Shown: positions 51,300-61,545 of the stretch, in pieces
Layout: each line of letters opens with the position of its first letter
Numbering within the stretch: position 1 is the stretch's first letter
Assembly (NCBI GenBank): GCA_023151115.1
Contig: JAKLJP010000021.1
Coordinates: 1-64,000 of the forward strand
Direction of reading: 5' to 3'
Length of the DNA: 64,000 nt
Source of the DNA: Anaerolineae bacterium
GTDB taxonomy: Bacteria > Chloroflexota > Anaerolineae > 4572-78 > J111
Notes under the pieces: generated by a model
The model's input: only the letters and a program-made list of their open reading frames with translations
Told to the model about the DNA's origin: nothing
Databases searched by the model: none
Made by a program: the position numbers and the translations under genes

Positions 51300-51455
51300 C
51301 GGCGGTTCTCCTTAAAAAATGAGTGCAACTGCTTCCAAATTGACAAAGCCAGGTGAATAAATTATCTTCTAGCTATTACCACAACCTTGAGCTTTAAAGC
51401 AGGGGTGTTCACGAGCCAGTGACGCGCCATCTATCATGAAAATTGGCCGTAAGCC

Positions 51456-51517
51456 GTAGGACAAGCTAACAGCTTGTCCTAATTACAGACAAACTAACAG
51501 TTTGCCCTACGAAGCTA
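51456..51517. repeat. GGACAAGCT palindromes
   Basis: GGACAAGCT and AGCTTGTCC pair perfectly around AAC (51459-51479). A second weaker unit, GACAAACTAACAGTTTG, follows. A palindromic repeat in front of the DUF4432 gene. Confidence 0.7.
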
Positions 51518-51540
51518 TTTTCTTAGGAGGGACTAACTCT

Positions 51541-52590
51541 ATGCCCTATTTCTTTGGTAAAACCTATTCCAGCGCCGACTTGCGCCGGCGAGTGGGCGAT
51601 ATGTCGCAACTGGCCGGTATCCGCTCCCTGAGCCTCAACGACGGCAATGAAAACGGCGTGCGCGCCCTCGATGTCCGCACCGGCAGCGGCCTGCGTTTCA
51701 CCGTTCTACCCGATCGCGGCCTGGATATTGCCGACGCCGAATGGAACGGCGCGTCGTTGGTCTGGCATTCTGCCAGCGGTCTTACCCATCCCGCTTATTT
51801 TGAGCCGGCCGGGTTAGGTTTTCTGCGCAGTTTTTACGGTGGATTAATGGTCACATGCGGTTTTATGAACGTCGGCGTCCCCAGCGAGGACAACGGTGAG
51901 CATTTTGGACTGCATGGCCGGGCCAGCCACCTGCCGGCCAAACAGGTTTATTACGAGACCGAATGGCAGGGCGATGACTACATTTTGCGGATTAGCGGCA
52001 AAGTGCGTGAGACGCGGCTCTTTGGCGAAAATGTGCTGCTGACCCGCACCCTGACCACTAAACTGGGTAGCCGGACCATTGCCATCAAGGACGTGTTTGA
52101 AAACCAGGGCTTTGCCCCAACCCCCTTGATGGTCCTATACCACATCAACGCTGGCTTTCCCCTGCTCGACGCGGACAGCGAACTGATCATCAACTCAGAA
52201 ATCATCCCCCGCGATGCCGAAGCCGCCAAAGGGCTGGATGTAGCCAAACAGGGCGCGCCGCCCACTCCCGGTTTTAAAGAACAGGTCCACCAGCACCGTG
52301 TCACTCCGGCCGCCGATGGCTGGGCCATCGCCGCCCTGGTCAACCGCCGGTTCAACAGCGGGAGGGGTTTGGGCTTGAGTGTTCGCTACCGTCCGGATGA
52401 ACTGCCCTATTTTTGGCAATGGCGCATGGTCGGCGAAGGTGCGTATGTGATGGGCTTGGAACCGGCCAATTGCACCGTGATGGGCCGGGCTGAAGAGCGC
52501 CGCCAGGGCCGTCTACCCATGCTGGCAGCGGGGGAACAAAAAACGCATCAACTTGAAATTGAAGTTCTTACCCAACCCTTTCAGCTTTAA
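51541..52590 (+). CDS. DUF4432/aldose-1-epimerase-like protein
   Basis: About 349 residues from the ATG at 51541, which has TAGGAGGG upstream. It has the galactose-mutarotase-like fold of the DUF4432 family: FTVLPDRGLDIADAEWNG, FYGGLMVTCGFMNVG, EHFGLHGRASHLPA and a final VMGLEPANC. It probably epimerises or binds a sugar. It is divergent from the URO-D-like gene. Confidence 0.88.
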   Translation: MPYFFGKTYSSADLRRRVGDMSQLAGIRSLSLNDGNENGVRALDVRTGSGLRFTVLPDRGLDIADAEWNGASLVWHSASGLTHPAYFEPAGLGFLRSFYGGLMVTCGFMNVGVPSEDNGEHFGLHGRASHLPAKQVYYETEWQGDDYILRISGKVRETRLFGENVLLTRTLTTKLGSRTIAIKDVFENQGFAPTPLMVLYHINAGFPLLDADSELIINSEIIPRDAEAAKGLDVAKQGAPPTPGFKEQVHQHRVTPAADGWAIAALVNRRFNSGRGLGLSVRYRPDELPYFWQWRMVGEGAYVMGLEPANCTVMGRAEERRQGRLPMLAAGEQKTHQLEIEVLTQPFQL

Positions 52591-52603
52591 ATACATACCT
52601 CAC

Positions 52604-52735
52604 TTGTAACTGCTCACTCTTTATGTCATTTCGAGGCTGAAAGCCGAGAAATCTTAGAGGCCGCTGTTTGCAAACGACGGATTAGAAGATTTCTCGCTCC
52701 TAAGGTTGCTCGAAATGACATGGCTGAGTGGTCCC
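52604..52735. repeat. GTCATTTCGAG inverted-repeat element, copy C
   Basis: Starts GTAACTGCTCACTCTTTATG and ends CGAAATGACATGGCTGAGTG. The inside has GCTGAAAGCCGAGAAATC and AGATTTCTCGCTCC, as in copies A and B. Confidence 0.78.
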
Positions 52736-52752
52736 CCTCACTTTAGCTGTCA

Positions 52753-54741
52753 TCACCGTCCCAACGCCTGGCGGCCGGCTTCTAGCAACTCGATGATGGC
52801 CTCGACATCGTAAACACAGCCGCCCCAGACACCGCCGCTGGCGTTTTGCAGCGCGGCCCACAGGCGGGTATCGTCCGGCAGCTGAGCGTCAGGAGCCAGG
52901 TCGGGATGGGGGGGACGGGCTGCCAGCACTACAGCCCCCTGCTCCGGGCTGTACTGCTGGCCATCGTGCCCAATCAGGTCAAGGCTGCCGGTCAACTCGT
53001 TCCGGTCAATGATAATCTGGATTGTATCCCCTTCGCGCACCCGGCCAATCGGGCCGCCGGCCAACGCTTCCGGGCCGATGTGGCCGATGCAGGCCCCGGT
53101 GCTGACTCCGCTGAAACGGGCATCGGTAATCAAGGCGACTTCTTTACCCCAGGGCAAAAATTTGAGCGCCGACGTGACTTGGTACGTCTCCTCCATCCCA
53201 CAGCCCAGCGGGCCGCGCCCGATCAAAACCATGATTTCCCCCGGCTGAATCCTTTGTCCGGCCTGGCCTTTAATGGCGGCGATGGCCGCCCGTTCGCTGG
53301 TAAAGACGCGGGCCGGGCCGATTTTGCGATAAACCCCATCGGCGTCTACCACACTCGGATCAATCGAGGTGCTTTTGACCACCGAACCTTCCGGGGCCAG
53401 GTTGCCTCGCGGAAAAGTGACGGTGCTGGTCATACCTCGCGCCCGCGCTGCCGCCGGACTCATAATGACCTCATCCGGGTCAATCCCATCCTGGGCAAAG
53501 AGGCGCTCTCGCAGGCGCTTGCGCCGCTCGCTCCTTTCCCATAATTCCAGCATCTCGCCCAACGGCCGGCCCTGAACAGTCAGGGCCTCGAGCCGGAGCA
53601 GTCCTTGTTGGCGAAGATGCAGCATAACCTCGGGCACGCCGCCGGCCAGAAAAACCTGGACGGTGGGATGGTTGCGGGGGCCGTTAGGTAAAACATCCAC
53701 CAGCCGGGGAACCAGCCGGTTGAGCCGGGTCCAATCGGCTACCGTTGGGCGGGGCAGCCTGGCCGTATGGGCAATCGCCGGAATATGCAGCAGCAAATTG
53801 GTACTGCCGCCAAAGGCCGCATGCGTGACCATGGCATTATGCAGAGCGTCTTCGGTTAGAATGTCGGCCAGGGTAAGCTGAGCCGTTTCCAGGTGGATCA
53901 GAGCCTGGGCCGAGCGCCGGGCCAGGTCCAACCAGATGGGCTGACCGGAAGGGGCCAGGGCGGAATGGGTCAGCGACAACCCCAGCGCTTCGCTAACGAC
54001 TTGACTGGTAGCAGCAGTCCCCAAAAATTGGCAGCCGCCGCCGGGCGAGGCGCAGGCTTTGCAGCCCAACTCGGCTGCTTCTTCCAGGCTGATTTCGCCG
54101 TGGGCAAAACGCGCTCCGGCTGTTTGGAATTTGCCGGCATCCTCGCCGTGGGCGGGCGGAAGCGTAACCCCGCCGGGGACGATAATACCGGGCAGGTGAA
54201 GCTGGCCGGCCAACGCCAGCATCATGGCCGGCAGTCCTTTGTCACAGGTGCCAATCGCCATGACCCCGTGCCGGGTCGGTAAGGAGCGGATCAGACGGCG
54301 CAGGACCATGGCGGCGTCGTTGCGGTAAGGCAGGCTGTCCATCATGCCCGGCGTACCTTGTGTTCGGCCATCGCACGGGTCGCTGACAAAGCCGGCAAAG
54401 GGGATACAGCCTTGCGTCTTAAATTCTTGGGCCGCCGCCTGCACCAGCAGGCCCACCTCCCAATGACCGGTGTGATAACCCAAGGCGACGGGGCTGCCGT
54501 CGGCGGCCCGCACCCCACCCTGGGTACTCAGGATGAGGAACTCTTTCCGGCGCAGCCCGGCAGGGTTCCAGCCCATACCGACATTTTGACTCAGCCCAAA
54601 AAGATCGCCGCTGGGTGCGTTGCGTAAATAGGCTTCATCCAACGGCAGGCGGCCTTCTGGCCCCTCAGTGAATGTTTGGACTTCATATAAAGAAGTATCG
54701 AGAGAATCGATGGGGACTGGTTCCAGGTTATGAACAGTCAT
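52753..54741 (-). CDS. Dehydratase of the IlvD/Edd family, YjhG/YagF type (sugar-acid dehydratase)
   Basis: A 662-residue enzyme, length close to YjhG. Cluster-binding Cys are visible in [20 protein letters not shown] and [11 protein letters not shown]. It matches the D-xylonate/sugar-acid dehydratase group ([13 protein letters not shown] [42 protein letters not shown]). It converts a sugar acid to the 2-keto-3-deoxy acid in the cytoplasm. AAGGAG precedes the ATG. It lies near a LacI-controlled sugar operon and a URO-D-like gene. Confidence 0.93.
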   Translation of the reverse strand: MTVHNLEPVPIDSLDTSLYEVQTFTEGPEGRLPLDEAYLRNAPSGDLFGLSQNVGMGWNPAGLRRKEFLILSTQGGVRAADGSPVALGYHTGHWEVGLLVQAAAQEFKTQGCIPFAGFVSDPCDGRTQGTPGMMDSLPYRNDAAMVLRRLIRSLPTRHGVMAIGTCDKGLPAMMLALAGQLHLPGIIVPGGVTLPPAHGEDAGKFQTAGARFAHGEISLEEAAELGCKACASPGGGCQFLGTAATSQVVSEALGLSLTHSALAPSGQPIWLDLARRSAQALIHLETAQLTLADILTEDALHNAMVTHAAFGGSTNLLLHIPAIAHTARLPRPTVADWTRLNRLVPRLVDVLPNGPRNHPTVQVFLAGGVPEVMLHLRQQGLLRLEALTVQGRPLGEMLELWERSERRKRLRERLFAQDGIDPDEVIMSPAAARARGMTSTVTFPRGNLAPEGSVVKSTSIDPSVVDADGVYRKIGPARVFTSERAAIAAIKGQAGQRIQPGEIMVLIGRGPLGCGMEETYQVTSALKFLPWGKEVALITDARFSGVSTGACIGHIGPEALAGGPIGRVREGDTIQIIIDRNELTGSLDLIGHDGQQYSPEQGAVVLAARPPHPDLAPDAQLPDDTRLWAALQNASGGVWGGCVYDVEAIIELLEAGRQALGR

Positions 54742-55034
54742 TGGGTTGCTCCTTGTAAAAAATTTCTGATCGACACAGTCGCCCTATTTAGTTCATCTTG
54801 GGTCCTGTGTGTCTCACCCGCTCCGCACGTTTCTCTGGCAAATATACTTTGCACGGATACAAACTGCGTTTTTCTACACTGGCAAAAAGCTCAGTTTGTG
54901 CCTGCGGGCAGTATAGTAGTCCGGGTTCAGTTAATGCCATCCTCCGCGCCTGCGGACAGGTAGAAACCTACAACGAACACAAAGCCCCATCGCCTAAAGA
55001 TGGGGCCTTGTATCTTCAATTATTATTAGAGCCT
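54742..55034. other. Spacer upstream of the dehydratase
   Basis: Contains AAACTG/CAGTTT flanks around TTTTTCTACACTGGC and repeated CCTGCGG/CCTGCGGG units. No gene seen. Ends with a hairpin terminator serving the tRNA. Confidence 0.45.
54975..55008 (-). terminator. Terminator downstream of tRNA-Arg
   Basis: GCCCCATC and GATGGGGC form an 8-base stem; on the minus strand it ends in TTTGTGTT. It lies about 110 bases downstream of the tRNA 3' end. Confidence 0.6.
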
Positions 55035-55111
55035 ATCCGAAAACCTCTGTAGATGACGCATCCCCGGTGTCATCGGCTGGCATAGGGATGCCAACCTACG
55101 GGTTTTCGGAT
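55035..55111. repeat. ATCCGAAAACC inverted-repeat element next to the tRNA
   Basis: Perfect 11-base arms, ATCCGAAAACC (55035-55045) and GGTTTTCGGAT (55101-55111), with an inner GATGACGCATCC/GGATGCC-like pairing. It ends four bases from the tRNA 3' end. Confidence 0.7.
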
Positions 55112-55115
55112 TTAG

Positions 55116-55188
<73 letters not shown>

Positions 55189-55197
55189 AAAACAAAG

Positions 55198-55226
55198 CCG
55201 CTATAGGTTTAATGTAGCGGTTTTTT
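55198..55226. terminator. Hairpin upstream of tRNA-Arg
   Basis: CCGCTA and TAGCGG pair around TAGGTTTAATG region, with T6 following on the plus strand. It could end any plus-strand transcript reaching it. Confidence 0.55.
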
Positions 55227-55239
55227 ATTTTTAGTTGGT

Positions 55240-55605
55240 CATCATGCTATCACAATCGGTTTCAAGAGTCAAAAGGCAAATTTTTGCGGGGGCTGGTCTT
55301 GAGATGACGCTCACCCCGGCCCTTGTTCACCCCCTCCAGGTTGGTTCGTACGGTGATGGAAGTGACTGATGGGTATTGACATAGCCAACCCGATTGCCCT
55401 GGAAGCGGTCTTTTTGACCCTGTTGGACAACTGTCTGCCATCCAGTTACGCATCACCAGTGAGGCCGGATTAGGCGCGGCCCTGTTTTTGTCGGATGAAA
55501 GGTTTGCCCGAGATGAACAGTAGACAAGCCAGGCAGAACAGGTTGACCTGCTGGCGTCCCGTCCAAATTTAAGGTTGACCATCTTGACAAGCCAGATGGT
55601 TTATG
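55240..55605. other. Spacer with a possible gene remnant
   Basis: A plus-strand frame reading LSAIQLRITSEAGLGAALF and then LSDERFARDEQ stop (about 55425-55522) looks protein-like but has no start and no clear family. It may be a dead gene tail. Nothing else is supported. Confidence 0.3.
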
Positions 55606-55609
55606 CTAG

Positions 55610-55636
55610 TCTACGCGGGTAGACAACCCGCGTAGA
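55610..55636. promoter_or_regulatory. Perfect 11-base inverted repeat upstream of the LacI gene
   Basis: TCTACGCGGGT and ACCCGCGTAGA are separated by AGACA. It lies about 190 bases before the LacI-type gene; it could be an operator or a repeat. Confidence 0.45.
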
Positions 55637-55825
55637 TAACTCCTGTTAAACCAAAATCTAAAAAGGTCTAGTCAAGGAAGACAACCCACGTCAAAGGGGA
55701 CCAGCTTTGCCAAGTAACTTCTCATTTTTGCCTTCCCCCACGAAGCTTTAGTCCAAAGTATAGCCAAAGCTCTTGTCTTAACGATTGACAAATAAATTGA
55801 TACCGAGATACGCTGGGGTGAGGGC

Positions 55826-56848
55826 ATGGCCAAAAACCAACAAGTTACCCGTAAAGAAGTCGCTGAACGCGCTGGGGTGTCGGTGGCAGTTGTATCATAC
55901 GTGGTGAACAATGGGCCACGTCCTGTATCGCTGGAAACTCAGGCTAAAGTCAAAAAAGCTATCGAAGAATTAGGCTACTATCCCAATGAATTGGCCCGCA
56001 GCCTGAGCCGAAAACAGACGGCCACCATCGGTTTGATTCTGCCCAACCTGACCAACCCGGTCTTTGCCGAAATTGCCGACAGTTTGGAAAAAGCCTGCGC
56101 CGCCGAAGGGTATATGGTGATGTTGTGTGGTACCGGACGCGACCCGCATAAGGAAAAAAAACTAGCCCAACTCTTAAGAGCCAAACAGGTAGATGGCGTC
56201 GTTACCATTCCCAGTGAGTCACCCCAAGAAATTCTCAAACCGCTTCAGCAAACCAATATTCCAACGGTTGTGTTGGAGCACGATCTGCCGAACACCCATT
56301 GCATTGCCATTGACGACCGGCACGGCGGCCGTCTGGCTACGCAACACCTCCTGTCGTTGGGGCATCGCCGCATCGGTTTGATTAAGCGCGAACCGGCGAG
56401 CGCACTCAGTACCCTGCGCTTTGTTGGCTATTGTGACATGCTAGAAGAAGCAAATATTCCCTTTGACCCGGCTCTGGTCGTCGAGAGCAAAGCCGGACAG
56501 GCCGCCGGTTATAGTTCGATGCAACAGTTGCTGGCCTTATCCAACCCACCCACGGCGGTGTTTACCCACAATGATGTCTTGGCAATGGGCGCCATACGCG
56601 CTATCTACGACGCCGGTTTGGCGGTGCCTCACGACATCTCGGTGGTGGGTTACGATGACACGGTCAGCTCATCCTACCTCAACCCGCGCTTAACAACGGT
56701 CAAGTTTTCTATCGCCGAGATGGGCCGCCGGGCCGCGCAAATTATTTTGGAGTTGGTCCAAAAACAAGGTGACTTGCCGGCACAAACCATAACCCTGCCG
56801 GTTGAACTGGTAGTACGAGACTCAACTGCACCCCCCAAAAAATTTTAA
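55826..56848 (+). CDS. LacI-family transcriptional regulator
   Basis: A 340-residue repressor. The LacI-type helix-turn-helix is at residues about 5-28 (TRKEVAERAGVSVAVVSYVV) with the hinge LARSLSRKQTATIGLILPN. The ligand domain has the periplasmic-binding fold (VFTHNDVLAMGA). It starts with ATG behind GGTGAGGGC; TTGACA at 55785-55790 could be its -35 box. It heads a plus-strand sugar operon up to about 63383 and probably controls it. Confidence 0.92.
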   Translation: MAKNQQVTRKEVAERAGVSVAVVSYVVNNGPRPVSLETQAKVKKAIEELGYYPNELARSLSRKQTATIGLILPNLTNPVFAEIADSLEKACAAEGYMVMLCGTGRDPHKEKKLAQLLRAKQVDGVVTIPSESPQEILKPLQQTNIPTVVLEHDLPNTHCIAIDDRHGGRLATQHLLSLGHRRIGLIKREPASALSTLRFVGYCDMLEEANIPFDPALVVESKAGQAAGYSSMQQLLALSNPPTAVFTHNDVLAMGAIRAIYDAGLAVPHDISVVGYDDTVSSSYLNPRLTTVKFSIAEMGRRAAQIILELVQKQGDLPAQTITLPVELVVRDSTAPPKKF

Positions 56849-56865
56849 CAAAAGGAGCATGATCA

Positions 56866-57699
56866 ATGAGATTAGGTTTTCATGGAGCCACCTCGATGAC
56901 CTCTGACCTCGAAACCGATGTTCTAGCTTCGGCCCACGCCGGTTTCAAAGCTCTGGAATTGTGGGGGGCCAAGATTGACAAGTATCTGTCCAGCCACTCG
57001 CTGGACGACCTGAAGACGCTGCTGACCAAAAATGGTGTAGCCCCGATGTCTATCAATTCGATTGAGTTTATTACCTTTCGGGGTGACGAGTACCCCCAAA
57101 TCCGGGCCAGGTGCCGCGAACTGTGCCACATCGCCCAGGTGATTGGCTGTCCCACGGTGGTGGTTGTGCCCAGCCCCACCCCCTCGCGGGAAACCACCTG
57201 GAACGAAATTGTGGACGAACATGTAAAAGTACTGCGCGACCTGGGCGGGATTGCCGCCGAGTATAAAGTCAAACTCTCTTTTGAACTGTTGGGCTTTGGC
57301 TGGTGCTCGGTGCGGACTCCGCGCGGGGCCTGGGAAATTGTGCAAAAAACGGGGCGCGATAATGTGGGGTTGGTGATTGACTGCGCCCATCTGTATGGCG
57401 GCGGCGGGCTGTTCAGTGAAATCGAGGCAGTTGACCTGGCCCATGTCTTTACCTTTCACCTGGACGACTTGGAAGACCTGCCCAAAGAAGCCATCACCGA
57501 TGCCAAACGGATCTTGCCCGGTTTGGGCGTTATCCCCCTGGCCGATATTTGCCAACGCTTGCAAAAGCTAGGCTATGACGGCGACTGCTCGGTTGAATTG
57601 TTCCGCCCGGAATACTGGGACTGGGACCCCAAAGAGCTGGCGGTGCAAGTGCGGGAAGCGGCTTTGCGGGTCCTCTCGCCTTATTTTGAGGTGCAGTAA
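56866..57699 (+). CDS. Sugar phosphate isomerase/epimerase (AP2 TIM barrel)
   Basis: A 277-residue TIM-barrel enzyme. Metal ligands are visible: Glu in LSFELLGFG, Asp and His in VIDCAHLYG, His in FTFHLDDLE and Glu in [11 protein letters not shown]. It resembles inosose dehydratases and sugar epimerases. It lies 17 bases after the LacI gene with AAAGGAG before the ATG. The substrate is unknown but fits a sugar or polyol operon. Confidence 0.88.
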   Translation: MRLGFHGATSMTSDLETDVLASAHAGFKALELWGAKIDKYLSSHSLDDLKTLLTKNGVAPMSINSIEFITFRGDEYPQIRARCRELCHIAQVIGCPTVVVVPSPTPSRETTWNEIVDEHVKVLRDLGGIAAEYKVKLSFELLGFGWCSVRTPRGAWEIVQKTGRDNVGLVIDCAHLYGGGGLFSEIEAVDLAHVFTFHLDDLEDLPKEAITDAKRILPGLGVIPLADICQRLQKLGYDGDCSVELFRPEYWDWDPKELAVQVREAALRVLSPYFEVQ

Positions 57700-57775
57700 C
57701 TTTTTTTAGGGTTAAAAGCCTTGGCCGGCTTTGACTATAATAAATTTTTTTCATAGTTTCCAAAGGAGGAAAACA

Positions 57776-58849
57776 ATGGTTTCGCACAAAAAGTTCTTGT
57801 CGGTATTGATAGTCATTATACTGCTGGCGGTGGCATTGGGCGGCTGTGGCGGTGGCGCAGCGCAACCAGCCCAGGAAGAGCCGGCGAAAGAAGAACCGGC
57901 CGCCGAAGCGCCGGCGGCAACTGAAGAGCCAGCCGCCGAAGCGCCGGCTGCGACGGAAGAACCCGCCGCTGAAGCGCCCGCTGCCGAAGCGGGCGACGAT
58001 GGGACCATCAAGATTGGGTTGACGATGCTGTTTGACGACCTGTGGCTGACGACGCTGCGGGATGCGATGACGGCCTATGCTGAAAGCCAGCCTGGGGTGG
58101 AGTTGATTGCGGTTGACTCCAAAGAGGATGTGGCGGTACAGTTAGGCCAGGTGGAAAACTTCGTAGCGCAGGGGGTGGATGCGATCATCGTCATTCCGGC
58201 CAACACCGATGCGGTGGAGCCGATGACCAAAGCGGCGCAGGATGCGGGGATACCGTTGGTCTATGTCAACCGGAAACCGGCAGACCTGCCGGAAGGGGTG
58301 GCCTATGTTGGGTCTGACTCGATAGACGCGGGCATCTTCCAGGCGGAGTGGCTGGCGGAGAAGCTGGGCGGCAAGGGCAACGTGGTGATTATGCAGGGCA
58401 ACCTGGCTCAGGAAGCGGCTCAACAGCGCACCGCCGGGGTCAAACAGGTGTTTGAGAAGTATCCTGACATCAAGATCATCAAGGAGGATACCGGCAACTG
58501 GAGCCGGGACCAGGGCCTGGCTTTGATGGAGAACTGGCTGTCCACCGGCGATCAGATTGACGCGGTGGCCTCCAACAATGATGAGATGGCGATTGGGGCA
58601 TTGAGCGCGATTGAGGCAGCGGGCAAACTGGGCCAAATCCTGGTAGCCGGGGTGGATGCCTCGCCCGATGCGCTGGCCGAGATGGACAAAGGCCGCTTGA
58701 ATATGACGGTTTTCCAGAACGCCGCTGGACAGGGTGAAGGTGGGATCAAGGCCGCCATCGCCCTGGCCAAAGGCGAGAAGATTGACCAAATCACCTGGAT
58801 TCCCTACGAACCCGTAACCCCTGAAAACTATAAGGATTATATGAAGTAA
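57776..58849 (+). CDS. Sugar-binding lipoprotein (CUT2/RbsB type)
   Basis: About 357 residues from the ATG at 57776 (AAAGGAGG upstream). The signal ends LAVALGGCGGG, lipobox. A tandem-repeat linker of Ala/Glu/Pro (repeated EEPAAEAPAAT) spans about residues 35-75. The mature domain is an RbsB-type fold (LTMLFDDLWLTTLRD, VIPANTDAVEPMTKAA, NNDEMAIGALSAIEAAG). It feeds the ATPase and permease encoded downstream. Confidence 0.92.
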   Translation: MVSHKKFLSVLIVIILLAVALGGCGGGAAQPAQEEPAKEEPAAEAPAATEEPAAEAPAATEEPAAEAPAAEAGDDGTIKIGLTMLFDDLWLTTLRDAMTAYAESQPGVELIAVDSKEDVAVQLGQVENFVAQGVDAIIVIPANTDAVEPMTKAAQDAGIPLVYVNRKPADLPEGVAYVGSDSIDAGIFQAEWLAEKLGGKGNVVIMQGNLAQEAAQQRTAGVKQVFEKYPDIKIIKEDTGNWSRDQGLALMENWLSTGDQIDAVASNNDEMAIGALSAIEAAGKLGQILVAGVDASPDALAEMDKGRLNMTVFQNAAGQGEGGIKAAIALAKGEKIDQITWIPYEPVTPENYKDYMK

Positions 58850-58880
58850 GTCTGGATAACCGAATGACGAGGTAACAAAA

Positions 58881-58913
58881 AGACCCTAAAGGTCTCAAAG
58901 ACCTTTAGGGTCT
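58881..58913 (+). terminator. Perfect hairpin after the binding-protein gene
   Basis: AGACCCTAAAGGTCT and AGACCTTTAGGGTCT pair over 15 bases around CAA. There is no T tract. The position between binding protein and ATPase fits a hairpin that lowers downstream expression or protects the upstream mRNA. Confidence 0.6.
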
Positions 58914-58944
58914 GGTACACTTGTCAAACAGTAGGAGCGAAAGC

Positions 58945-60477
58945 ATGACTGAGAATAATATTATTCTCCAGATGGAGAACATCTCCAAGTCATTCCCAGG
59001 GGTCAAAGCCTTGAGCGATGTCCAGTTGACCGTCCGCCGCGGGACGATCCACGCCCTGATGGGAGAAAACGGAGCCGGGAAATCCACCTTGATGAAGGTT
59101 CTCAATGGGATGTATATTCCAGACAGCGGTCAGATCACCTTCCAGGGCCAACCCGTTACGATTGACAAGACGGAGACGGCGCTCAAGCTGGGTATCTCGA
59201 TGATTCACCAGGAGCTTTCGCCGGTCCCCTATATGGCCGTAGCGGAGAATATCTTTCTGGGCCGTGAGCCGTTGGGCAAATTTGGCTTGATTGACAAGCG
59301 GAAACTGTACGCTGATACTAAAGTGCTGCTTAACCAACTTGAGATTGAGATTAATCCGGCCACGCTGATGAAAGACCTGAGCGTGGCCAACAAGCAGATG
59401 GTTGAAATTGCCAAAGCCATCTCCTACGAAGCCAGTTTGCTAATTATGGATGAGCCGACCTCGGCCATCACGGAGCGCGAAGTGGCCCATCTTTTCACCA
59501 TCATTCGCTCTCTCAAGGCCAAGGGCGTCGGCATTATTTATATCACCCACAAGATGGACGAGGTTTTCCAGATTGCCGATGAAATCACCGTATTGAGGGA
59601 TGGCAGGCATATTGCTACCGTCCCCGCCGCGCAAACCAACCGCGATAAACTGATTGCGATGATGGTCGGGCGTGAACTAACCGCTATGTTCCCCAAGGAG
59701 GAAGCGCCCATTGGTGAGGTTGTTTTATCGGTGCGTAACCTGACCCGCAAGGGCATTGTCGAAGATGTCAGCTTTGACTTGCGGCGCGGCGAGATTCTGG
59801 GCATAGCCGGCTTGATGGGGGCCGGTCGAACTGAAGTGATCGAAGGTATCTTTGGGATTCACAAAATTGATGCGGGTGAAATCACCATCAAAGGCAAGAA
59901 GGTTCGTATTAACACCCCGGCCGATGCGATCAAGCATGGCCTGGCCCTGCTGACCGAAGACAGAAAGCTCACCGGCATTTTGGGCGTCCTGCCGGTGCGA
60001 GATAATATGATGATTGCCAGCCTGCCCAATTACGAAAAAAGGGGGTTTCTTGATCGGCGGCGTATCGAAATAACTTGTAATCAGGAAAAGAGCCGGCTGA
60101 GCATCAAAACCCCCAGTATGGATCAGCTCATTAAGCTGCTGTCGGGCGGGAATCAGCAGAAAGTCTTGGTTTCCCGCTGGCTTTTGACCACACCTGATAT
60201 CCTTATTTTAGATGAACCCACGCGCGGGATTGACGTGGGGACCAAAGCCGAGATTCATAAGTTGATGTGTCTGTTGGCCCAGGAAGGCAAAGCAATTATT
60301 ATGATTTCTTCGGAACTCCCAGAAATTCTGGGCATGAGCGACCGAGTTCTAGTGATGCACGAAGGCAGAGTGGGGGGGGTATTTGAACGTAAAGATGCCA
60401 CGCAGGAGGCGATCATGCAGGCTGCCACCGGGAATAGCCCATTTGCCGAGGCTCGGCCAGAGATTGCAAGTAGATAA
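58945..60477 (+). CDS. Sugar ABC transporter ATPase with two domains (RbsA/MglA type)
   Basis: About 510 residues from the ATG at 58945 (TAGGAG upstream). First domain: Walker [10 protein letters not shown], Walker [12 protein letters not shown]. The second has the canonical signature LSGGNQQKV and Walker [14 protein letters not shown]. It energises the CUT2 importer with the permease gene 21 bases downstream. Confidence 0.94.
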   Translation: MTENNIILQMENISKSFPGVKALSDVQLTVRRGTIHALMGENGAGKSTLMKVLNGMYIPDSGQITFQGQPVTIDKTETALKLGISMIHQELSPVPYMAVAENIFLGREPLGKFGLIDKRKLYADTKVLLNQLEIEINPATLMKDLSVANKQMVEIAKAISYEASLLIMDEPTSAITEREVAHLFTIIRSLKAKGVGIIYITHKMDEVFQIADEITVLRDGRHIATVPAAQTNRDKLIAMMVGRELTAMFPKEEAPIGEVVLSVRNLTRKGIVEDVSFDLRRGEILGIAGLMGAGRTEVIEGIFGIHKIDAGEITIKGKKVRINTPADAIKHGLALLTEDRKLTGILGVLPVRDNMMIASLPNYEKRGFLDRRRIEITCNQEKSRLSIKTPSMDQLIKLLSGGNQQKVLVSRWLLTTPDILILDEPTRGIDVGTKAEIHKLMCLLAQEGKAIIMISSELPEILGMSDRVLVMHEGRVGGVFERKDATQEAIMQAATGNSPFAEARPEIASR

Positions 60478-60498
60478 GAGGAACGGAGGAGTTCAATT

Positions 60499-61536
60499 AT
60501 GGAAAGTGCAACGACCCCAGAGGTATTAGAAAAGAATCTCAATCGCGAGTGGCTCAATACTTTCATCAGAAAGTATGCGATTGTCTTTATTTTTCTGGCC
60601 ATGTTTGTCGGCATGTGGCTTCTCTCTGATGCCTTTCTTCAGCCCAGGAATCTGTTTAATGTGGTCCGGCAGATTTCGGTGATGGGTTTAATCGCCATCG
60701 GCGTGACGATGGTCATCATTACCACCGGTATTGATCTGTCCTCCGGCTCTGTCGTGGCCCTGGCTGCGGTCTTTGCGGCCAGCCTGGCCCAGCGGGTAGA
60801 CTGGAGTGGGGCCAAGTACCCTGGCCTGGAGCTACCGGTGATTGTCCCCATTCTGGTAGCCCTGGCGATTGGGGCGCTGTGTGGCTTTATCAACGGCGGC
60901 CTGATTGCCAGGTTTAAGATTCCGGCCTTTATTGCGACGTTGGGGATGATGACGGTAGCGCGTGGTTTTGCCCTGATCTACTCTGATAGGCCGGTCAGTG
61001 GTCTGACCGACACCTACAACTACATCGGCCAAGGTGAGATTTTCAAAGTCATTCCAATTCCTGACCAGCCTCCCCTGGGTCTCCCTTTGCCCGTGATCAT
61101 TCTGGTGGTTGTGGCCGTAGGCGCGCATATCATGCTCAACAACACCCGCTTCGGCCGGCACATTTATGCCATCGGTGGGAACGAGCAGGCTGCGCTTATC
61201 TCTGGCTTAAACGTTGGCCGCATCAAAATCGGTGTTTATACCATTGCCGGTCTGCTCTCCGGTTTGGCCGGCCTGGTGCTGTCCTCTCGGATTGGCTCGG
61301 GGCAGCCCGGCCTGGCGGTTGGCATTGAATTGGATGCCATCGCTGCCGCGGTCATCGGCGGCACCAGCTTATCGGGCGGCATTGGTACCATTTGGGGGAC
61401 GATTGTCGGCGCGCTGATCATTGGCGTGCTCAACAACGGGTTGGACCTGCTGAATGTGTCAGCCTACTGGCAGACCATTGTCAAAGGTTCGATTATCGTC
61501 GTCGCCGTGATCATTGACGAGCGCAAGAATCGTTAA
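60499..61536 (+). CDS. Sugar ABC transporter permease (RbsC type)
   Basis: A 345-residue inner-membrane protein with about nine helices. It has [41 protein letters not shown] and [14 protein letters not shown], typical of RbsC/AraH. GGAGG precedes the ATG. It probably works as a homodimer with the ATPase encoded upstream and the RbsB-type lipoprotein. Confidence 0.94.
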   Translation: MESATTPEVLEKNLNREWLNTFIRKYAIVFIFLAMFVGMWLLSDAFLQPRNLFNVVRQISVMGLIAIGVTMVIITTGIDLSSGSVVALAAVFAASLAQRVDWSGAKYPGLELPVIVPILVALAIGALCGFINGGLIARFKIPAFIATLGMMTVARGFALIYSDRPVSGLTDTYNYIGQGEIFKVIPIPDQPPLGLPLPVIILVVVAVGAHIMLNNTRFGRHIYAIGGNEQAALISGLNVGRIKIGVYTIAGLLSGLAGLVLSSRIGSGQPGLAVGIELDAIAAAVIGGTSLSGGIGTIWGTIVGALIIGVLNNGLDLLNVSAYWQTIVKGSIIVVAVIIDERKNR

Positions 61537-61545
61537 AGACTCATT

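Noticed and set aside
54984..55006. Riboswitch-like hairpin upstream of the dehydratase
   Set aside because: It is a simple 8-base stem with a T-rich tail on the tRNA strand, better explained as a terminator.
57890..57990. Short direct repeats that could look like a CRISPR or minisatellite
   Set aside because: They encode the Ala/Glu/Pro linker of a lipoprotein in frame (EEPAAEAPAAT units), with no spacers of unique sequence.
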